A stretch of DNA of 7,453 nt from an uncultured Prevotellaceae bacterium (GTDB taxonomy: Bacteria > Bacteroidota > Bacteroidia > Bacteroidales > Bacteroidaceae). Location: positions 1 through 7,453 of the forward strand of contig CAJKQZ010000122.1 in NCBI GenBank assembly GCA_905202115.1, read 5' to 3'. The notes under the pieces were generated by a model, which was not told the DNA's origin, ran no database searches, and saw only the letters and a list, made by a program, of their open reading frames with translations. Position 1 is the stretch's first letter. Each line of letters opens with the position of its first letter. Both the position numbers and the translations under genes were made by a program. Positions 1-4,671 of this stretch are shown here, piece after piece.

Positions 1-25
1 GAGATAATTTTTTTTATCTGCGGGA
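1..25 (-). repeat. Truncated copy of the 21-base-period dyad array (left window edge)
   Basis: Read on the minus strand, this stretch begins with the head TCCCGC (bases 25 to 20), continues through an A-rich 8-base spacer (bases 14-7) and reaches the half-site TATCTC (bases 6-1) at the window edge. The half-site would belong to a dyad centred at position 0, which is 25 bases from the first T of the head, the same offset as in the copies at 3467 and 7401. By hand alignment it matches the middle copy at 20 of 25 positions without gaps. The rest lies outside the window. It sits downstream of uxuA, with the head nearest the gene. Confidence 0.55.
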
Positions 26-31
26 CGGTGT

Positions 32-69
32 TTTTCACAAGCCTTGCAATTTATTGAAAGATGTGAAAA
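32..69. repeat. Imperfect hairpin downstream of uxuA
   Basis: TTTTCACA (32-39) is the exact reverse complement of TGTGAAAA (62-69). Inside it, CTTGCAA (43-49) pairs with TTGAAAG (54-60) with one mismatch, leaving a TTTA loop. The result is a 38-base two-tier hairpin about 55 bases beyond the uxuA stop codon. It could mark the 3' end of the kdgK-uxuB-uxuA transcript, but no T-run follows it on the minus strand, so it is not a classical intrinsic terminator. The rest of 1-123 holds no gene that I can support. Confidence 0.35.
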
Positions 70-123
70 TTTATTTATCCACGCCCTCCCCTTCTGCTTT
101 TCAGCATTACGCTCACCGTAGGC

Positions 124-1299
124 TCAGACCTTCTCCATGCTTCGCGCTATGCCGACCTCCAGACCACGCAGTTCGGCCAGACCGCGCAGGCGCCCTATGC
201 AGGAATAACCGGGATTAGTCTGCTTTTTCAGGTCGTCTATCATCTGGCGCCCGTGGTCGGGGCGCAGCGGTATCGACACTCCGCGCCGCTGCTCCACCTC
301 GAGCAGCGCTTTCATCATTGCGTACATGTCGGTGTCGCCTTCGAGGTGGCCCGATTCGTAGAAATTCCCCTCGGCGTCGCGCCGTGTATTGCGGAAGTGC
401 ACGAAATTTATCCTGTCGCCGAAACGGTACATCATGTCTACCAAATCGTTGTCGGGACTAACGCCGAGACTGCCCGCGCAAAGACACAGGCCGTTAGCCA
501 CGGAGGGCACAGCGTCGACGAGCTTCTGGAAATCGTCGGCGCTGCTCATTATACGCGGCAGTCCGAGTATGGGAATAGGCGGGTCGTCGGGATGTATCAC
601 GAGATTCACGCCAGCCTCCTCGGCAACGGGGCATACCGCCTTGAGAAACAGAATCAGATTTTCGCGCAGGCGCTCGGCCGTAATGCCGTCATAGCGGGCA
701 AGTTCCCGCTTGAACTGCCCGAGAGTGAAACTCTCCTCCGACCCCGGCAAACCGGCTATCATATTGCGCGTTATGAGGCTTTTCTCGGCTTCGTCCATAC
801 GGTTATAACGTTCTAAGGCCGTGGCTTTCTCGGCTTCGGAGTACTCTTGCTGCGCGGCGGGACGCTCGAGAATGAAAAGATCGAACGCCATATAAGCCGC
901 CCGCTCGAAACGCAACGCGCGCGAGCCGTCGGGCATTTCAAACGCGAGGTCGGTGCGCGTCCAGTCGAGCACGGGCATGAAGTTATAGGTGACCAACTTT
1001 ATCCCGCAGCTTCCGAGGTTGCGCAAGGTATGGCAATAGTTTTCAATGTAGCGTTCGAACTCGCCAGTGCGCGTCTTGATATGCTCGTGCACCGGCACGC
1101 TTTCCACGCCCGACCACCTGAGACCGGCGGCTTCTATAACGCGTTTGCGCTTCTCTATCTCTTCAACGCTCCACACCTGACCGTTGGGAATATGGTGCAA
1201 GGCGGTTATCACGCCCGAGGCTCCCGCCTGGCGTATGTCGGACAGGCTCACGGGATCGTCGGGGCCGTACCAACGGAATGTCTGTTCGCAAAGTATCAT
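124..1299 (-). CDS. uxuA: Mannonate dehydratase UxuA
   Basis: This cytoplasmic enzyme dehydrates D-mannonate to 2-keto-3-deoxy-D-gluconate (EC 4.2.1.8) in glucuronate/fructuronate catabolism. The 391-residue product is close to the usual family length of about 390. Family landmarks are the N-terminal WYGPDDPVSLSDIRQAG (10-26), HHIPNGQVW (35-43), HPDDPP (236-241), CAGSLG beginning at C274, HFRN (301-304) and RPDHG (346-350). The family is a TIM barrel with a divalent metal bound by His, Cys, His and Asp. I infer that H236, C274, H301 and D348 fill these roles. The start at 1299 was chosen because homologues begin just before the WYGP motif. The frame stays open upstream to 1866, but only as a shadow of the preceding gene. 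The ATG overlaps the TGA of the upstream SDR gene by four bases (ATGA), which implies translational coupling. It is the last gene of the operon visible here. Confidence 0.96.
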   Translation of the reverse strand: MILCEQTFRWYGPDDPVSLSDIRQAGASGVITALHHIPNGQVWSVEEIEKRKRVIEAAGLRWSGVESVPVHEHIKTRTGEFERYIENYCHTLRNLGSCGIKLVTYNFMPVLDWTRTDLAFEMPDGSRALRFERAAYMAFDLFILERPAAQQEYSEAEKATALERYNRMDEAEKSLITRNMIAGLPGSEESFTLGQFKRELARYDGITAERLRENLILFLKAVCPVAEEAGVNLVIHPDDPPIPILGLPRIMSSADDFQKLVDAVPSVANGLCLCAGSLGVSPDNDLVDMMYRFGDRINFVHFRNTRRDAEGNFYESGHLEGDTDMYAMMKALLEVEQRRGVSIPLRPDHGRQMIDDLKKQTNPGYSCIGRLRGLAELRGLEVGIARSMEKV

Positions 1300-2108
1300 A
1301 TCGAGAAAACGTTGAATCCGCCGTCGACAACGGCTACTGTTCCGGTAACGAAGCGCGAGGCGTCGCTTATTAAATAATGTATTGTTCCGCAAAGCTCCTC
1401 GGGCTTTCCCATGCGCGCCATAGGAGTCTGCCTTATTATATCGTTTCCGCGCGGAGTAAACGTGCCGTCGGCATTGGTTAGCAGCGCGCGGTTCTGGTCG
1501 GTGAGAAAAAAGCCTGGGGCAATGGCATTCACCCTTATCGCCGGCGAAAATTTCTTTGCAACCTCGGTTGCCATAAAGGCGGTGAAGTTGCTCACGCCTG
1601 CTTTGGCCGCGCCGTAACCCGCCACACGCGTCAGCGGACGGAACGCCGACATGGACGAGAAGTTCACTATAGCTCCCGCACCCTTTTCTACCATAGGTTT
1701 GAGGAACACCTGCGTAGGCAGAACGGTTCCTATAAGATTCAGCTCCACCACCCGCTTGAAGTCCTCTGAGTCGATGTCGAAAATAGAACTTTCGGGCGGA
1801 ATGGTTGCCCCTTGCATATTGCCTCCGGCCGCGTTCAGCAAAACATCCACGCTGCCGTAGCGGCAAAGCACGCTGTCGAGATTTTCTTCAAGGCGGGCGC
1901 GATTCATCACATCGGTTTCGATAAACACGGCATCGCCTCCGGCAGCCTTTATGCCGCCGACAATTTCGGTTCCCACCGACACATTACGCCCCAATAAGGC
2001 CACTTTGGCTCCCTGCTCCGCAAGATATGCGGCAATGGCCCGTCCGAGAATACCGGTTCCGCCGGTTATCACGACCACCTTGCCCGTTATGTCAAAAAGA
2101 TTCTTCAT
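1296..2108 (-). CDS. uxuB: SDR-family D-mannonate oxidoreductase (fructuronate reductase)
   Basis: The 270-residue protein is a classical short-chain dehydrogenase/reductase. It has the nucleotide-binding TGGTGILG (15-22), NAAG (92-95), the catalytic N124 in ELNLIG, S152, Y165 and K169 (YGAAK), a PGF segment near 198-200 and the C-terminal VDGG (261-264). From context it probably interconverts D-fructuronate and D-mannonate with NAD(P)H. That is the step before UxuA, whose gene it overlaps by four bases. This role belongs to the YjmF-type UxuB of Bacillus, which is also an SDR and unrelated to the long-chain UxuB of E. coli. The fold and catalytic tetrad are seen directly, whereas the substrate is inferred from the neighbours. 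KduD-like or gluconate 5-dehydrogenase activity is an alternative. The gene starts 21 bases after kdgK, in an AT-only leader without a Shine-Dalgarno motif, as is usual in Bacteroidota. Confidence 0.85.
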   Translation of the reverse strand: MKNLFDITGKVVVITGGTGILGRAIAAYLAEQGAKVALLGRNVSVGTEIVGGIKAAGGDAVFIETDVMNRARLEENLDSVLCRYGSVDVLLNAAGGNMQGATIPPESSIFDIDSEDFKRVVELNLIGTVLPTQVFLKPMVEKGAGAIVNFSSMSAFRPLTRVAGYGAAKAGVSNFTAFMATEVAKKFSPAIRVNAIAPGFFLTDQNRALLTNADGTFTPRGNDIIRQTPMARMGKPEELCGTIHYLISDASRFVTGTVAVVDGGFNVFSI

Positions 2109-2129
2109 ATTATATATTATAAGGTAGTT

Positions 2130-3155
2130 TTATCTCTGCACACGGCCCGAAACATTGCCGGCCGCAAGATTCTCCACTTCTCCGACGCTCACAAGATTGA
2201 AGTCTCCGTCGATAGTATGTTTCAAAGCCGACGCGGCAACAGCGAACTCAAGAGCTTCGCCCTGAGAGGGCTTTGTGAGCAGACCGTGAATAAGACCTGC
2301 GGCAAACGAGTCGCCTCCGCCTACGCGATCGACTATGGGAAGAATTTCATAACGGCGGGATTCGTAAAACTCCGCCCCGTTGTAAATCATAGCTTTCCAG
2401 CCGTTGTGCGAGGCCGAAAGCGATTCGCGCAGCGTAGAAGCAACATATCTGAACCCGAACTCCTCATGCATGGCCTTGAATACGGCCTTGTAGCCAGAAG
2501 CCTCGGTATGTCCGCCCTCTACATCGGCCTGCGGCTCGAAGCCGAGGCAAAGGCGCGCATCTTCCTCGTTGCCTATGCACACATCTACGTATTCCATTAG
2601 CGGACGCATGACGCTGCGGGCCTTTTCGCTCGTCCATAATTTTTTACGGAAGTTAAGATCGCACGACACGGTGAGTCCGTGGCGTCGGGCCGCCTTGCAG
2701 GCCGCCGCCACAAGCCCGGCCGCACGGTCGGATATGGCAGGAGTAATGCCAGTCCAATGAAACCAGTCGGCGCCACGCATTATCTCGTCAAAATCGAAGT
2801 CTTCCTCCGAAGCCTCGGCCATTGCCGAACGGGCACGGTCGTAAATAACCTTGCTGGGCCGCATGGCCGAACCCCGTTCCATATAATATATTCCCACACG
2901 GTCGCCGCCACGCACGATATATTGCGTATCTACGCCGAAACGGCGGAGAGAATTTATAGCCGCCTGCCCTATCTCATTTTCGGGCAATTTGGTTACAAAA
3001 CATGCCTCGTGACCGAAATTGGCTATGCTCACTGCAACATTGGCCTCACCGCCGCCGTAAACGGCGTCGAAACTATCCGCCTGAACGAAACGCCCGTTGC
3101 CCGAAGGCGACAGGCGGAGCATTATCTCGCCCATTGTAACTATTCTCTTACCCAT
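2130..3155 (-). CDS. kdgK: 2-dehydro-3-deoxygluconokinase KdgK (PfkB family)
   Basis: KdgK phosphorylates 2-keto-3-deoxygluconate with ATP to KDPG (EC 2.7.1.45), the step after UxuA. The 341-residue protein is a complete PfkB/ribokinase-type sugar kinase. It has the N-terminal glycine-rich signature GGGEANVAVSIANFG (34-48) and the C-terminal signature DRVGGGDSFAAG (276-287), where D282 is the expected catalytic base of the GGGD anion-hole motif. The stretches WFHWTGITPA (131-140) and CDLNFRKKLW (165-174) are typical of Bacteroidales KDG kinases. It is the first gene of the operon, followed at 21 bases by the SDR gene. A matching -7 promoter box lies about 65 bases upstream of the ATG. The aldolase that cleaves KDPG, often encoded next to kdgK in this phylum, is absent here. 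A fructokinase or other PfkB specificity is possible but unlikely, given the neighbours. Confidence 0.93.
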   Translation of the reverse strand: MGKRIVTMGEIMLRLSPSGNGRFVQADSFDAVYGGGEANVAVSIANFGHEACFVTKLPENEIGQAAINSLRRFGVDTQYIVRGGDRVGIYYMERGSAMRPSKVIYDRARSAMAEASEEDFDFDEIMRGADWFHWTGITPAISDRAAGLVAAACKAARRHGLTVSCDLNFRKKLWTSEKARSVMRPLMEYVDVCIGNEEDARLCLGFEPQADVEGGHTEASGYKAVFKAMHEEFGFRYVASTLRESLSASHNGWKAMIYNGAEFYESRRYEILPIVDRVGGGDSFAAGLIHGLLTKPSQGEALEFAVAASALKHTIDGDFNLVSVGEVENLAAGNVSGRVQR

Positions 3156-3220
3156 AATTATAATCTTCTATTTTAAACCTGTTTTCACATTCTTTTTCCA
3201 AAAATACATTTTTTATACTG

Positions 3221-3228
3221 CAAAGATA
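3221..3228 (-). promoter_or_regulatory. Candidate promoter -7 box for the kdgK-uxuB-uxuA operon
   Basis: On the minus strand these bases read TATCTTTG, an exact match to the Bacteroidota primary-sigma -7 consensus TAnnTTTG. They lie 65 bases upstream of the kdgK ATG, which implies a 5' leader of roughly 55-60 bases. I see no good TTTG -33 element at 19-21 bases upstream, so the promoter may depend on an activator. The remaining leader is AT-rich and shows no riboswitch-like structure. Confidence 0.6.
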
Positions 3229-3255
3229 CAAGCGTTATGCGTTTTTAGCGCACCT

Positions 3256-3278
3256 TTGAGTGCAAAATTCAAACTCAA
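3256..3278. promoter_or_regulatory. Operator-like dyad upstream of the kdgK promoter
   Basis: TTGAGT (3256-3261) and ACTCAA (3273-3278) form a perfect 6-base inverted repeat separated by 11 bases. The 23-base dyad has an AATT-like core and lies about 28-50 bases upstream of the -7 box. That is a suitable place for a transcription factor regulating the hexuronate operon. No regulator gene is in the window, and the short arms leave a fair chance of coincidence. Confidence 0.3.
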
Positions 3279-3370
3279 CAGAAATTTAACGGGAACGAAC
3301 GGTCTGTTAATAATGCCTCCGGAGAAGGTTTTCATGCACTCTTCTCTTTTCGCAACAACAGTACCGCCTC

Positions 3371-3398
3371 TGCCGCAACGGCACACGCCGAAACCGGC
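3371..3398. repeat. Two tandem GC-rich mini-hairpins
   Basis: TGCCG-CAA-CGGCA (3371-3383) and GCCG-AAAC-CGGC (3387-3398) lie back to back in the kdgK/recO spacer. Either could fold in RNA or act as a DNA dyad. The surrounding stretch from about 3279 to 3416 holds no gene I can support: the open frames crossing it have no recognisable motif, no convincing start and run through the repeat structures. Confidence 0.3.
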
Positions 3399-3416
3399 AA
3401 CGGACTTTTCAGAACA

Positions 3417-3432
3417 TGACAAAATGTCAGGT
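3417..3432. repeat. Left arm of a 16-base inverted repeat flanking the array
   Basis: The sequence TGACAAAATGTCAGGT contains the dyad TGACA-AAA-TGTCA. Its reverse complement, ACCTGACATTTTGTCA, recurs exactly at 3577-3592 inside the hairpin downstream of recO. The two copies bracket the hairpin at 3453-3470 and the 21-base-period array, so the whole 3417-3592 block is bounded by inverted repeats. A shared binding site or the ends of a small element are both possible. Confidence 0.55.
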
Positions 3433-3452
3433 TTTCCAATCCCTTTCCCAAT

Positions 3453-3470
3453 GGGAGGAAAACGCCTCCC
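3453..3470. repeat. GGGAGG/CCTCCC hairpin abutting the array head
   Basis: GGGAGG (3453-3458) pairs perfectly with CCTCCC (3465-3470) across a 6-base AAAACG loop. The right arm overlaps the TCCCGC head (3467-3472) of the dyad array. A competing small dyad, TCCCAATGGGA (3446-3456), uses the left arm. No T-run follows immediately on either strand, so I do not call it a terminator. Confidence 0.4.
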
Positions 3471-3540
3471 GCCTGCAAGAAAAATTATCTCTGAGATATT
3501 TTGAAATATGTCTGACATAATTTAAAATATCTCAGACATA
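3467..3540 (+). repeat. Three-unit array of 13-base dyads with exact 21-base period
   Basis: A TCCCGC head (3467-3472) precedes three 13-base dyads: TATCTC-T-GAGATA (3486-3498), TATGTC-T-GACATA (3507-3519) and TATCTC-A-GACATA (3528-3540). Their centres are at 3492, 3513 and 3534, exactly 21 bases apart, about two helical turns. The first two are perfect palindromes around a single central base. In the third, the outer G and C positions are swapped, so its reverse complement is TATGTC-T-GAGATA, identical to the unit at 7441-7453. The 8-base separators are TTTTGAAA and ATTTAAAA. The one-base centre makes RNA hairpins from single units unlikely and points to a dimeric DNA-binding protein docking repeatedly on one face of the helix. 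It lies downstream of recO and about 330 bases upstream of the kdgK start. I recognise no named family. Confidence 0.75.
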
Positions 3541-3572
3541 TTTTTCCGGACGCTTTTTGCCGGCATGAAAAG

Positions 3573-3599
3573 ATCCACCTGACATTTTGTCAGGTGGAT
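3573..3599 (-). terminator. Perfect 12-base-pair hairpin, probable recO terminator
   Basis: Arm ATCCACCTGACA (3573-3584) is exactly complementary to TGTCAGGTGGAT (3588-3599) across a 3-base loop. On the minus strand the stem is followed by CTTTT, so it could end recO transcription 92 bases past the stop codon. On the plus strand no T-run follows. The inner 16 bases repeat in inverted orientation at 3417-3432, which is unusual for a plain terminator and leaves a protein-binding role open. Confidence 0.55.
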
Positions 3600-3690
3600 T
3601 AAAAGAGTTCCGTTTCCGCACCCCGTTAAATATATGCCACACGGCGTTACACCCACACGGCGGCAGAGCAAAAATCCGCGTATTCCTGCC

Positions 3691-4416
3691 TCATCCGAAC
3701 ACCTCGTGAAGAACGTCGGGCGACTTCAACGCAGGAAACGACGGCAGATGAAGCGAATAATACTCGTTCACGATTTCGAGCAGCCGCCGGCGCTGCGCTC
3801 TCGTAAACTCGAAATGCGGCGCCGTAGCGTATTTCATTCTCATCAACTTGGGCAGGAGAGCCGCCTCGACAGGTTCGAGCACATGTTCGTGCGGCGGCCG
3901 CACAACACAATAGCGGCCGCTCTGCAAATCGAAGTAACTGTTCTCCGAACATCCCTCGAAATTGGGGCGGAAACCTAAATAGTGCGACAAATGAAGCAGA
4001 AACGTTATATGAAAGTTCGCGCAGCTGTCGGCCGTGGCGTCGAGCCAGCGCACGGAAGTCTCTATAAAACCGAACATACCCTCATCGGCCACAGGCGCCC
4101 GCAGAGCGTTGCAGAGAAATTCGGCAAGGAAAAAGGCTATGCACGTTTTAGGCGGTTCGAAAGGTATTGACGAAAACACAGCATAAGGTCTCACGCTCTT
4201 CACCCGCTGCAAATTGGCCGCAGGGCACCCGTTCCATTCTATTTCGAGCAAGGCCAGCGGAGCAAAAAGCACATTCTTCACCGCCGCACGCCTTGTTTTG
4301 GGAATGCGCACGATAAAGCCCACCCGCCCCTCGGCTGCGGTATACGCCTCGACTATCACCGAGACATCGTTATACTTTACTGTGCGGAGCACCACCGCAC
4401 GCGAACGCACAAGCAT
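3691..4416 (-). CDS. recO: DNA repair protein RecO
   Basis: RecO works with RecR (and RecF) to displace SSB and load RecA on single-stranded DNA during recombinational repair. With the chosen start the protein has 241 residues, matching the usual 240-245. The N-terminal OB-fold part begins MLVRSRAVVLRTVKYNDVS and continues through a GRVGFIVRIPK segment, the pattern of Bacteroidales RecO. The remainder is the helical C-terminal domain. It has no CxxC pairs, so the zinc finger of some RecO proteins is absent. The frame extends upstream to an ATG at 4461 (256 residues). I prefer 4416 because homologues start at MLV and because a -7-like box lies at 4440-4447, inside that extension. It is divergent from mutS and separated from kdgK by a long spacer, so it is probably transcribed on its own. 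Confidence 0.88.
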   Translation of the reverse strand: MLVRSRAVVLRTVKYNDVSVIVEAYTAAEGRVGFIVRIPKTRRAAVKNVLFAPLALLEIEWNGCPAANLQRVKSVRPYAVFSSIPFEPPKTCIAFFLAEFLCNALRAPVADEGMFGFIETSVRWLDATADSCANFHITFLLHLSHYLGFRPNFEGCSENSYFDLQSGRYCVVRPPHEHVLEPVEAALLPKLMRMKYATAPHFEFTRAQRRRLLEIVNEYYSLHLPSFPALKSPDVLHEVFG

Positions 4417-4439
4417 AGGCACAATCTTATTACGAACGG

Positions 4440-4447
4440 TAAAGATA
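4440..4447 (-). promoter_or_regulatory. Possible recO -7 box
   Basis: The minus strand reads TATCTTTA here, a one-base departure from TAnnTTTG, ending 23 bases before the preferred recO ATG at 4416. Use of this box would give a short leader of under 20 bases and exclude the longer ATG at 4461. No clear -33 TTTG is present. No better box for recO was found in 4448-4620. Confidence 0.35.
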
Positions 4448-4626
4448 GTCATTTTCAGCATAACCCCGCGACGCGGCCGGCGCTACAAAACAGAATCCAC
4501 GCATGGGCAGTCCTTTCCTCCCAGACAACCCCATATTTACGGAGCATATACAAAAGCGCGCAGCACCTGCCGCAACGGCGCAAAGAGAACCGCACCCGCG
4601 AATAGCTGCATAATTCAAAAAATTAT

Positions 4627-4634
4627 TACTTTTG
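4627..4634 (+). promoter_or_regulatory. Candidate promoter -7 box for mutS
   Basis: TACTTTTG matches the Bacteroidota -7 consensus TAnnTTTG exactly and lies 37 bases upstream of the mutS ATG. The intervening leader is A- and C-rich with no Shine-Dalgarno sequence, typical for this phylum. No strong -33 TTTG is visible at the expected distance. The rest of the divergent spacer (4448-4620) shows no gene or RNA. Confidence 0.6.
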
Positions 4635-4671
4635 TTCATGCCCAAAAACGACAAAAAAAACAACCACACAC

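Noticed and set aside
32..69. CRP-type binding site from TCACA and TGTGA
   Set aside because: The half-sites are in the wrong order and 22 bases apart, whereas a CRP site is TGTGA-N6-TCACA.
1300..1866. Upstream extension of the uxuA frame to a 580-residue protein
   Set aside because: The extra 189 residues are the SDR gene read in another frame and are not protein-like. UxuA homologues start near 1299, where the ATGA overlap occurs.
3097..3504. 135-residue open frame on the plus strand overlapping the kdgK start
   Set aside because: It begins antisense within kdgK, crosses the promoter and ends in the repeat array, with low-complexity, motif-free translation.
3213..3518. 101-residue open frame on the minus strand in the kdgK/recO spacer
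   Set aside because: Its ATG lies inside the dyad array, it runs over the hairpins and ends at the kdgK promoter, and the product shows no recognisable domain.
3486..3540. CRISPR array
   Set aside because: Units are 13 bases with 8-base AT-rich, mutually similar separators. Repeat and spacer lengths are far too short and there are no cas genes.
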